From assembly GCA_002299585.1 (NCBI GenBank), contig DBOE01000028.1, positions 1-22,872 of the forward strand: a stretch of 22,872 nt of DNA. Direction: 5' to 3'. The translations under genes and the position numbers were made by a program. Positions 16,755 through 22,872 of the stretch are shown piece after piece (the first letter of the stretch is position 1; every line of letters starts with the position of its first letter). This DNA is from Hydrogenovibrio sp. UBA654 (GTDB lineage: Bacteria; Pseudomonadota; Gammaproteobacteria; Thiomicrospirales; Thiomicrospiraceae). Under the pieces are notes generated by a model, which ran no database searches, was not told where the DNA came from, and saw nothing but the letters and a program-made list of their open reading frames with translations.

Positions 16755-17831
16755 ATGTCCACTAAATACTATATAGGCATAATGTCAGGCACTAGTCTTG
16801 ATGGGGTTGATATTTGTATTATCAAAAAAGATGGCAAACAATTCTCTCTAATAGAATTTCTATGCATTGCTTACTCGCCAGAAATAAAAGCTAAACTCAA
16901 AGCTTTTAATAGCTCACAAAATACAGATTTACAAACTCTAGCCTCACTAGAAAAAGAACTTGCTCAAATCTATTGCCAAGCGGTGGAAAAAATACTTAAT
17001 AAAACTAACATACAAGCAAGCCAAATCACTGCCATAGGTAGCCATGGGCAAACAATATTCCACGACCCGGTAACCCTTAGCATGCAACTAGGACACCCAG
17101 CTTTTATTGCCAAAGGTACAGGTATTACCACAGTTGCAGATTTTAGAATTGATGACATGGCAAATGGTGGACAAGGTGCCCCTATTGCCCCAGCATTCCA
17201 TCAGTTTATGTTTAATGACCAACAACCTATTGCCATAGTTAATATCGGTGGTATTGCTAATCTAACCATTCTAAAAGACAACCAAGTAATCGGCTTTGAT
17301 ACCGGCCCTGGTAATGCTCTAATGGACGAACTATGCCAAATCAACCTAGCTAAAGACTATGATGAATTTGGTGCTATTGCAGAGAAAACCCCTATCAATA
17401 AACCCTTGTTAAAAAAATTATTAACTCATAGTTACTTTACAAACAATGCACCAAAAAGTACTGGGCTAGATATTTTTAACCTTAATTGGCTAGATAAACA
17501 TCTAACAGGCACAGAAAGTATCAACGAACAAATATCCACTCTAAATCAATTAACCGCAATAACCATTGCTGAAGCAATTAATCAACACCAAGTCAAAGAA
17601 ATAATTGTTTGTGGGGGGGGGGTAGAAAATGCTACGCTACTAAAAAGAATTGCTAAACAAACTCAATTACCTATTGCTAGCACTGATAAATATAACATTA
17701 ACCCTCATTCTCTAGAGGCGTTTACCTGTGCATGGTTGGCTGAACAACGACTAAGTAATACAGAGATTAAACTATCTACAATAACAGGGGCAGATAAAGA
17801 TTCTATTCTTGGTGGTATTTGGGAAGCATAA
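16755..17831 (+). CDS. anmK: anhydro-N-acetylmuramic acid kinase
   Basis: AnmK phosphorylates and opens 1,6-anhydro-MurNAc released during murein turnover, feeding it back to precursor synthesis. The product is 358 residues (E. coli 369). It shows the family start YIGIMSGTSLDGVDICI, SHGQTIFHDP, MANGGQGAPIAPAFHQ, NIGGIANLT, GFDTGPGNALMDEL, and CGGGVENATL. The ATG directly follows the stop of the M23 peptidase gene (TAAATG), so the two murein genes are probably one operon, degradation followed by recycling. The CGGG motif is encoded by a run of 10 G. The gene ends back to back with sufS, with no base between the stop codons. Confidence 0.96.
   Translation: MSTKYYIGIMSGTSLDGVDICIIKKDGKQFSLIEFLCIAYSPEIKAKLKAFNSSQNTDLQTLASLEKELAQIYCQAVEKILNKTNIQASQITAIGSHGQTIFHDPVTLSMQLGHPAFIAKGTGITTVADFRIDDMANGGQGAPIAPAFHQFMFNDQQPIAIVNIGGIANLTILKDNQVIGFDTGPGNALMDELCQINLAKDYDEFGAIAEKTPINKPLLKKLLTHSYFTNNAPKSTGLDIFNLNWLDKHLTGTESINEQISTLNQLTAITIAEAINQHQVKEIIVCGGGVENATLLKRIAKQTQLPIASTDKYNINPHSLEAFTCAWLAEQRLSNTEIKLSTITGADKDSILGGIWEA
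17613..17622 (+). repeat. 10-nt G homopolymer in anmK
   Basis: Ten consecutive G encode the conserved Gly-Gly-Gly of CGGGVEN plus the first base of Val. It is on the plus strand, unlike the others, which rules out a simple strand-specific sequencing effect. Confidence 0.9.
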
Positions 17832-19049
17832 CTAAATGAGCATACCTAAAGCTTCATTGATAGAAATCACTAGCTTATCTATATCCTCAAAATTATTATA
17901 AACTCCAAAAGATATACGAATTGTTGAGGACACTTGAAATTTTTGCATAACTGGCATGGCACAATGATGACCAGCTCTTAGGGCTATACCGTCTTGGTCC
18001 ATAAGGGTTGCCATATCATGTGAATGAACGCCATCAATTACAAAAGAGATAACCCCACCTTTATTTTTGGCTTGGCCGATTATTCTAAGATTATCAATTT
18101 TTGATAATGCGTGAGTTGCGTATTCTAATAGCTTATTTTCATAGTTAGCTATATTTTCTAGCCCAATTTTTTGTATAAAATCTATAGCAGTTGCTAAGGC
18201 TATTGCCCCACTAATATGCGGGGTTCCTGCTTCAAATTTGTAGGGTAATACATTGTATTGTGTTTTTTCAAAGGTAACTGAATAAATCATATCCCCCCCC
18301 CCTTGATATGGAGGCATAGCTTCTAGTAATTGCTCCTTACCGTACAATACTCCCATGCCTGTTGAACCATACATTTTATGGGCTGAAAAAGCATAAAAAT
18401 CACAAGCAATGTCTTGCACATCTACCTGCATATGTGGCACCGCTTGTGCCCCATCAACCAAAACTATTGCCCCTACTTTATTAGCTAAACTGGTCATTTT
18501 TTTTACTGGATTAATAGTGCCTAGTGCGTTGGACATATGGGTAATGGCGAGGATTTTTGTTTTTGCTGAGAGCATTTGTTGTAGATTATCTAACGAGATT
18601 TCACCCCGTTCATTTATTCTTAAAATAGAAAGCACAATGCCTAGTTCATCTCGCAGCATTTGCCAAGGTACTATATTTGAATGATGCTCCATTTCGGTGA
18701 TAATAATTTCATCACCTTGTTGCAAATTAGCTCGCCCCCAGCTACTAGCTACTAGGTTAATTGATTCGGTTGTACCACGGGTAAATATTATTTCTGAGCT
18801 TTTTTTGGCATTAATAAACTGGCGAGTGGTTTCTCTGGCCCCTTCAAAAGCTACGGTTGCTCGTTCACTTAAACCGTATACTCCACGGTGTACATTGGCA
18901 TTTTCTTTTTCATAATATTGGCTGATTGCATCTATAACTAGCTGTGGTTTTTGAGAAGATGCTCCACTATCCAAATAAACCAATGGCTGCCCATTTTCAG
19001 TTTGTTTTAGGATAGGAAATTGTTGCCTAATTTTTGTAAAATCTGTCAT
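17832..19049 (-). CDS. sufS: cysteine desulfurase SufS
   Basis: This PLP-dependent enzyme takes sulfur from cysteine for Fe-S cluster assembly. The product is 405 residues (E. coli SufS 406). It has YLDSGASSQKPQ, the PLP lysine in SAHKMYGSTGMGVLYG, PPYQGGGDMI, FEAGTPHISGAI, and the catalytic Cys in RAGHHCAMPVMQ, which is typical of group II (SufS) rather than IscS. The ATG overlaps the sufD stop (TAATG). It is the last gene of the suf operon; no SufE, SufU or SufA gene follows. The GGG of the motif is a run of 10 G. Confidence 0.96.
   Translation of the reverse strand: MTDFTKIRQQFPILKQTENGQPLVYLDSGASSQKPQLVIDAISQYYEKENANVHRGVYGLSERATVAFEGARETTRQFINAKKSSEIIFTRGTTESINLVASSWGRANLQQGDEIIITEMEHHSNIVPWQMLRDELGIVLSILRINERGEISLDNLQQMLSAKTKILAITHMSNALGTINPVKKMTSLANKVGAIVLVDGAQAVPHMQVDVQDIACDFYAFSAHKMYGSTGMGVLYGKEQLLEAMPPYQGGGDMIYSVTFEKTQYNVLPYKFEAGTPHISGAIALATAIDFIQKIGLENIANYENKLLEYATHALSKIDNLRIIGQAKNKGGVISFVIDGVHSHDMATLMDQDGIALRAGHHCAMPVMQKFQVSSTIRISFGVYNNFEDIDKLVISINEALGMLI
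18293..18302 (-). repeat. 10-nt G homopolymer in sufS coding strand
   Basis: Ten C on the plus strand encode the conserved Gly-Gly-Gly of PPYQGGGDMI plus the first base of Asp. The motif lies in the substrate-side region of the enzyme, so a frameshift here would remove the catalytic Cys downstream. Confidence 0.9.
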
Positions 19050-20338
19050 TAATTTTCTTTATCTAATTTTTGTTTAATCAACTCTGCTAGCCACTGTTTT
19101 ATTTCTAGATTATTAATTGAATCTAAAGGTTCTAAAACAAATGCTCTAGTAATTAATGCCCGTGCATCTGCTTTACGAATACCACGAGATTGACAATAAA
19201 AAAGTTGGTTTTTATCAATTTGTCCAGAGGTACAACCATGCGAACAAAGCACATCATCAGCATAAATTTCTAACTGTGGTTTAGTATCCATTTTGGCATT
19301 ATTTGATAAAAGTAGATTTCTATTATCCATATTACCATTAGTTTTTTGAGCATCTGGTGCTACATAAATCATGCCATTAAATACTCCACGAGCATAGTCA
19401 TCTAATACAAACTTATGTAGTTGATAACTTTCACAATTAGGTAGGTTATGATTAGTTACTGTACGAGAATCTGCTACTTGAGTTTCATTGCCTAGAACCA
19501 CTGAACTTTGATAGGCTTCACAATACTCACCAGCAAAAATAACTATATTTTCATGCCTTGCAACTGCACTGCCAAGATTAATATAATGACTTTTAAAGGT
19601 GGATTTTTCTGCTTGATTAATTACTTGGTTATTAAAATAAAAGCTATTTTTGTTTAAATTTTGCACCACGAACTGCTCGCACAGAGCATTTTTGGCAATA
19701 TTTATTGCCGCATAGCCATTATGAAATTTTGCCTGCCCATTTAGCGAAACTAACTGTTGAACAATTTTACACTGTGCTGACTCGCCGACATTTATTGCTA
19801 GACCAGTTGCTTCTATTGATTGTTGAGTGGTAACTTGCACTAGGTGTAATGGTAATTCTAACATTGCTTTAGCATCTACTTCTATAACAATAGTTTGTTT
19901 ACAAGTTAGAGTAAATAAATTAATAAAAGGTTCTTGGGAGCTAGGTAATCTTGGGTTTTTATCATCAATAACAACTTTACAACCTTTTGGTAGATTGGTT
20001 AAATTATCAGATAATTTTTGATTAAGAACCCCATCAACAAAAATAAGTTTAAAACTTGCAAATGACGGTAAAAAGGAAGCTAAATCTTGAAGGTTACCCC
20101 CCCCCCCTTGGGAGTAATCAAATAAGATTTTTTTCCAACTATCTAATGCGGTATATTGCCACTGTTCATCTTTTTTAGTGGGCAAACCCTTAGTTAGTAA
20201 AGATTGTTTAGCCTGTTGCCTTAATTGCTCTGTTGCTATTGATTCAACAATATCGTTATTTGCCAACAAAGAAGCATAATGACTAATTATCACGGTATCT
20301 TCTACCGATACGGCTATGTTATGTTTGGATTTACTCAT
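19049..20338 (-). CDS. sufD: Fe-S scaffold protein SufD
   Basis: SufD partners SufB and SufC in the SufBC2D scaffold that assembles Fe-S clusters. The product is 429 residues (E. coli 423). The C-terminal beta-helix carries KTNGNMDNRNLLLS, then ADDVLCSHGCTSGQIDKNQ with the His equivalent to the functional His360 of E. coli SufD, and the ending QSRGIRKADARALI. I choose the ATG at 20338 (MSKSKHNIAV); a longer in-frame start at 20377 would overlap sufC by 29 bp and add 13 residues without family support. Its GGGG near residue 97 lies in a poorly conserved linker and is encoded by a run of 11 G. Confidence 0.92.
   Translation of the reverse strand: MSKSKHNIAVSVEDTVIISHYASLLANNDIVESIATEQLRQQAKQSLLTKGLPTKKDEQWQYTALDSWKKILFDYSQGGGGNLQDLASFLPSFASFKLIFVDGVLNQKLSDNLTNLPKGCKVVIDDKNPRLPSSQEPFINLFTLTCKQTIVIEVDAKAMLELPLHLVQVTTQQSIEATGLAINVGESAQCKIVQQLVSLNGQAKFHNGYAAINIAKNALCEQFVVQNLNKNSFYFNNQVINQAEKSTFKSHYINLGSAVARHENIVIFAGEYCEAYQSSVVLGNETQVADSRTVTNHNLPNCESYQLHKFVLDDYARGVFNGMIYVAPDAQKTNGNMDNRNLLLSNNAKMDTKPQLEIYADDVLCSHGCTSGQIDKNQLFYCQSRGIRKADARALITRAFVLEPLDSINNLEIKQWLAELIKQKLDKEN
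20097..20107 (-). repeat. 11-nt G homopolymer in sufD coding strand
   Basis: Eleven C on the plus strand encode SQGGGGNL. Unlike the anmK and sufS tracts, this one is not in a conserved family motif, so the glycines may result from tract expansion in steps of three. Confidence 0.88.
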
Positions 20339-20348
20339 ATTTATAAAC

Positions 20349-21122
20349 TTAGTTCTTAGCAGCTTGATAGTCAGCAATAATTTGATCGTAACCGTTTTTC
20401 TCTAATTCATGAGCCAGCTCAAATCCTGCACTTTTGATGATTTTGCCATCATATAAAACATGCACAAAGTCAGGCTTAATATAATCAAGCAAGCGTTGGT
20501 AATGGGTAATCAGAATAAAACCTCGATCTTTGCTACGCAATGAATTCACTCCATTAGCAACAATTTTCATCGCATCAATATCTAGCCCAGAATCGGTTTC
20601 ATCCAAAATACAAAGCTTTGGTGCTAATAATGCCATTTGAAAAATATCATTGCGTTTTTTCTCACCACCAGAAAAACCAACATTTACCGAACGCTCTAAC
20701 ATATCTTTATTCATATTAAGTAGTTGCATTTTTTCTTGTGCATACTGATCAAAATCGAACATATCTAGTGCTGGCAAGCTTTGCTCTTCACGAATAGCAT
20801 TTAATGAAGTTTGCATAAATAATTTATTACTTACCCCTGGTATTTCTACAGGATATTGAAAAGCTAAAAACATCCCCTGTCTAGCTCTATCTTCAGGATC
20901 TTCTTCTAAAATATCCTTACCATTAAAAGTCATTTCTCCTGCTGAAACTTCATAATCTTCATTACCAGATATGACACTAGAAAGGGTACTTTTACCTGCA
21001 CCATTGGGTCCCATAATTGCGTGAACTTCACCGACATTAACTTGTAAACTCAAACCTTTCAAAATTTCTTTATCTTCATCACCTTCTACATGTGCGTGAA
21101 TGTTTTTTATATCTAATAACAT
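20349..21122 (-). CDS. sufC: Fe-S assembly ATPase SufC
   Basis: SufC is the ABC-type ATPase that drives conformational change in the SufBC2D scaffold. The product is 257 residues (E. coli 248). Walker A is GPNGAGKST (residues 38-46), the ABC signature is the Suf-specific FSGGEKKRNDIFQ, Walker B is LCILDETDSGLD, and the H-loop is ILITHYQRLLDYI. It begins just after the sufB stop with one base between (TAATATG), with GTAGGG upstream as a Shine-Dalgarno. It is a soluble ATPase with no membrane segments. Confidence 0.97.
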   Translation of the reverse strand: MLLDIKNIHAHVEGDEDKEILKGLSLQVNVGEVHAIMGPNGAGKSTLSSVISGNEDYEVSAGEMTFNGKDILEEDPEDRARQGMFLAFQYPVEIPGVSNKLFMQTSLNAIREEQSLPALDMFDFDQYAQEKMQLLNMNKDMLERSVNVGFSGGEKKRNDIFQMALLAPKLCILDETDSGLDIDAMKIVANGVNSLRSKDRGFILITHYQRLLDYIKPDFVHVLYDGKIIKSAGFELAHELEKNGYDQIIADYQAAKN

Positions 21123-21123
21123 A

Positions 21124-22623
21124 TTACCCTACTGATCCTTCTAAACTAATTGCTAGCAATTCTTCTGCTTCTTGTGCGAACTCCAAAGGAAGTTCTTTAA
21201 ATACATCTTTACAAAACCCATTTACAATCATCGAAATAGCATCCTCTTCACCAATCCCTCTTTGCTTACAATAAAATAACTGGTCATCACCAATCCTAGA
21301 AGTTGTTGCTTCATGTTCCATAGTGGCCGTAGAATTTTCTACTTCAATATAGGGAAAAGTATGAGCACCACATTTATCGCCAATTAACATAGAATCACAT
21401 TGGGTAAAATTGCGGGCATTTTCGGCAGTTGGTAAAATTTTAACCATACCACGATAGGTATTTTGCGAAACACCTGCTGATAAACCTTTAGAAATAATGG
21501 TACTACTGGTATTTTTACCAATATGGATCATTTTAGTGCCGGTATCCGCCTGCTGGCGATTATTAGTTAGAGCCACAGAATAAAATTCACCAATTGAATT
21601 ATCTCCGAACAAAATACAGGATGGATACTTCCAAGTAATTGCTGAACCTGTTTCTGCTTGGGTCCATGACATTTTAGAATTTTTACCCTTACAAATTCCA
21701 CGCTTGGTTACAAAGTTTAAAATTCCACCTTCGTTATCTTTATCGCCTGGATACCAGTTTTGCACAGTTGAATATTTTACCTCTGCATCATCTAACACTA
21801 TCACCTCAACTACTGCGGCATGTAGCTGATAAGCATCTCTAGCAGGAGCAGAACAACCTTCTAAATAACTCACATAACTGCCTTTATCGGCAATCACAAT
21901 AGTTCTTTCAAACTGTCCAGTTTTAGCCTCATTAATTCTAAAATAAGTGGATAAATCTATTGGACAACGCACATTTTCAGGAATGTACACAAAGGTACCA
22001 TCAGAGGCAACGGCTGAATTTAAAGATGCAAAAAAATTATCATCATAACGTACTACACTACCGATATATTTTTGCACTAATTCTGGATATTCATGCACAG
22101 CTTCGGAAAATGAACAGAAAATAATCCCTAGTTCGGCAAGATCTTCGCGTTTAGTGGTGGAAACTGAAACTGAATCAAAAATAGCATCAACCGCAATATT
22201 AGGTTTTTCTGCATCAGCATTACCAGCTACTGGCACTCCTAAAGAAGCAAAAGCCTTGGCAACCTCTTCATCTACTTCCGATATTTCAAGCTGGCTATCA
22301 CCATCATCTGAGCTACAAGCTGAGCATTCAGGGGCAGAATAATAGCTAAAATTTTGGTAGTCTAAAGGTACATACTCTAGTTTTGCCCAATGAGGTTCTT
22401 CTAAAGTAATCCAATGACGGTAAGCTTTTAGACGAAAGTCTAGCATCCACTGCGGTTCGTTTTTCTTAGAAGAAATAGCACGCACCACATCTTCATCTAA
22501 ACCTTTAGCAAAGGTATTAACCTTAGTTTTAGTAAAGAAACCCTCCTTATAACCACCGCTTTTGCTGGTTAAAAGCTCATTTATTTCTTCATATTCTGTA
22601 TTGTATTCAAGACGATCAGACAT
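21124..22623 (-). CDS. sufB: Fe-S scaffold protein SufB
   Basis: SufB is the scaffold subunit on which clusters are built. The product is 499 residues (E. coli 495). It contains FYYSAPECSAC-like sequence (YYSAPECSAC), VDAIFDSVSVSTT, the sulfur-accepting Cys in SYLEGCSAPARDAYQLH, LIGDKCGAHTFPYIEV with the Cys equivalent to Cys405, and MEHEATTSRIGDDQLFY with the conserved Glu. It is the first gene of sufB-sufC-sufD-sufS and lies behind a promoter with an IscR-like operator. There is no good Shine-Dalgarno before the ATG; an AT-rich leader of about 25 nt is inferred. Confidence 0.97.
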   Translation of the reverse strand: MSDRLEYNTEYEEINELLTSKSGGYKEGFFTKTKVNTFAKGLDEDVVRAISSKKNEPQWMLDFRLKAYRHWITLEEPHWAKLEYVPLDYQNFSYYSAPECSACSSDDGDSQLEISEVDEEVAKAFASLGVPVAGNADAEKPNIAVDAIFDSVSVSTTKREDLAELGIIFCSFSEAVHEYPELVQKYIGSVVRYDDNFFASLNSAVASDGTFVYIPENVRCPIDLSTYFRINEAKTGQFERTIVIADKGSYVSYLEGCSAPARDAYQLHAAVVEVIVLDDAEVKYSTVQNWYPGDKDNEGGILNFVTKRGICKGKNSKMSWTQAETGSAITWKYPSCILFGDNSIGEFYSVALTNNRQQADTGTKMIHIGKNTSSTIISKGLSAGVSQNTYRGMVKILPTAENARNFTQCDSMLIGDKCGAHTFPYIEVENSTATMEHEATTSRIGDDQLFYCKQRGIGEEDAISMIVNGFCKDVFKELPLEFAQEAEELLAISLEGSVG

Positions 22624-22644
22624 AATATTTTCTATCTAAAGTTT

Positions 22645-22669
22645 ATATCCGACCATTTTAGTAGGTTAT
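22645..22669 (-). promoter_or_regulatory. IscR type 1-like operator upstream of sufB
   Basis: On the minus strand the 25 bp begin ATAACCTACT and end GGTCGGATAT with AAAAT between. Compared by hand with the E. coli IscR type 1 consensus (ATASYYGACT-RWWWY-AGTCRRSTAT), 21 of 25 positions agree. The site covers the -10 element, where a bound [2Fe-2S]-IscR-like Rrf2 repressor would block RNA polymerase. No Rrf2 regulator gene is in the window. Confidence 0.7.
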
Positions 22670-22683
22670 TGCATGTTTGTCCA
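22655..22683 (-). promoter_or_regulatory. sigma70-like promoter of the suf operon
   Basis: On the minus strand, TGGACA (22678-22683) and TAAAAT (22655-22660) are spaced by 17 bp; each matches consensus at five of six bases. The inferred transcript starts near 22648, about 25 nt before sufB. A small dyad, AAGAG-T-CTCTT (22688-22698), lies just upstream of the -35. Confidence 0.7.
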
Positions 22684-22711
22684 ATTTAAGAGTCTCTTCT
22701 ACCTCTCAAAA

Positions 22712-22872
22712 CTAACTAACAATGGCTACCACAAGGTTTGATATATGATTTTCGGCATTAATATAGTCGGCACTATAAACTTTTTCGCCCTCTATTTTAA
22801 TCTCTTGAATCATCTCCATACTAGAGAGTTTCATAACCAGAATTCTATTCAGTGTATCCTTAAGGATACACT
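22712..22872 (-). CDS. 3' end of an unidentified gene, runs off the window
   Basis: Reading leftward from the window edge, a frame stays open for 52 codons and ends at TAG (22712-22714). Its product includes MKLSSMEMIQEIKIEGEK, then VYSADYINAENHISNLVV close to the C-terminus. An internal ATG would give a 40-residue peptide, but the frame is open to the edge, so a longer gene is more likely. I do not recognise the family. It lies upstream of and in the same direction as sufB, 29 bp from the -35. It is not an Rrf2-type regulator as far as the visible part shows. No terminator separates it from the suf promoter. Confidence 0.45.
   Translation of the reverse strand, partial: CILKDTLNRILVMKLSSMEMIQEIKIEGEKVYSADYINAENHISNLVVAIVS
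22851..22872. repeat. 22-bp perfect palindrome at the right edge
   Basis: AGTGTATCCTT is followed directly by its exact reverse complement, with no loop. It sits at the very last bases of the window and inside the open frame of the partial gene. It is much longer than the other dyads in the window. Confidence 0.9.

Noticed and set aside
20338..20377. Longer sufD start at 20377
   Set aside because: It would overlap sufC by 29 bp and add 13 residues with no family counterpart; MSKSKHNIAV at 20338 is a natural SufD start.
22712..22872. Right-edge gene as iscR or sufR
   Set aside because: The visible C-terminal residues have no Rrf2 cluster-binding cysteine pattern; the identity stays open.
1..22872. 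CRISPR array, prophage, insertion sequence or defence island
   Set aside because: No regularly spaced direct repeats, transposase, integrase or phage-like genes are seen; the genes are housekeeping and tightly packed.

Overview
The window is about 22.9 kb of AT-rich chromosomal DNA (by eye roughly one third G+C, with strong A/T preference at third codon positions). The gene set and order point to a gammaproteobacterium: a full-length yhdP, an rpmB-rpmG-mutM block, a pcnB-folK-panB-panC chain, tetrameric-type glyQ/glyS, an M23 peptidase next to anmK, and a sufBCDS operon. The low G+C and an eroded radC fit a streamlined or host-associated lineage, but I cannot place it below class level from sequence alone. 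No CRISPR array, rRNA, tRNA, prophage or insertion sequence is visible. No gene-free stretch exceeds 300 bases.

Layout. 1-3740 (+): yhdP. 3745-14760 (-), in leftward transcription units: glyQ-glyS; ilvA; pcnB-folK-panB-panC-(radC remnant)-DUF1461 membrane protein; rpmB-rpmG, ending in a clear hairpin terminator; mutM-lipoprotein. 14816-17831 (+): a small exported protein, an M23 murein peptidase and anmK. 17832-22623 (-): sufB-sufC-sufD-sufS, convergent with anmK with no spacer. 22712-22872 (-): the C-terminal end of an unidentified gene that runs off the window and begins in a 22-bp perfect palindrome.

Function. The window is mostly housekeeping. It covers envelope biogenesis (YhdP, M23 peptidase, AnmK recycling of anhydro-MurNAc), translation (GlyRS, L28, L33), DNA repair (MutM), RNA polyadenylation (PcnB), folate and pantothenate synthesis (FolK, PanB, PanC), isoleucine synthesis (IlvA) and Fe-S cluster assembly (SufBCDS). 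The suf promoter carries a very good match to an IscR type 1 operator across its -10 element, so the operon is probably controlled by Fe-S status even though no regulator gene is next to it.

What stands out. (1) Every run of three or more glycines in the window is encoded by a near-pure G tract (10-12 nt in panB, sufS, sufD and anmK; an interrupted one in ilvA), although Gly-Gly pairs mostly use mixed codons. These are slippage-prone tracts in housekeeping genes. (2) A degraded radC lies in the radC-rpmB-rpmG-mutM neighbourhood known from E. coli. (3) The suf promoter has an IscR-type site. (4) glyQ and its divergent neighbour may share one symmetric -10 element. (5) A palindrome lies at the right edge. 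I found no convincing new multi-gene system.
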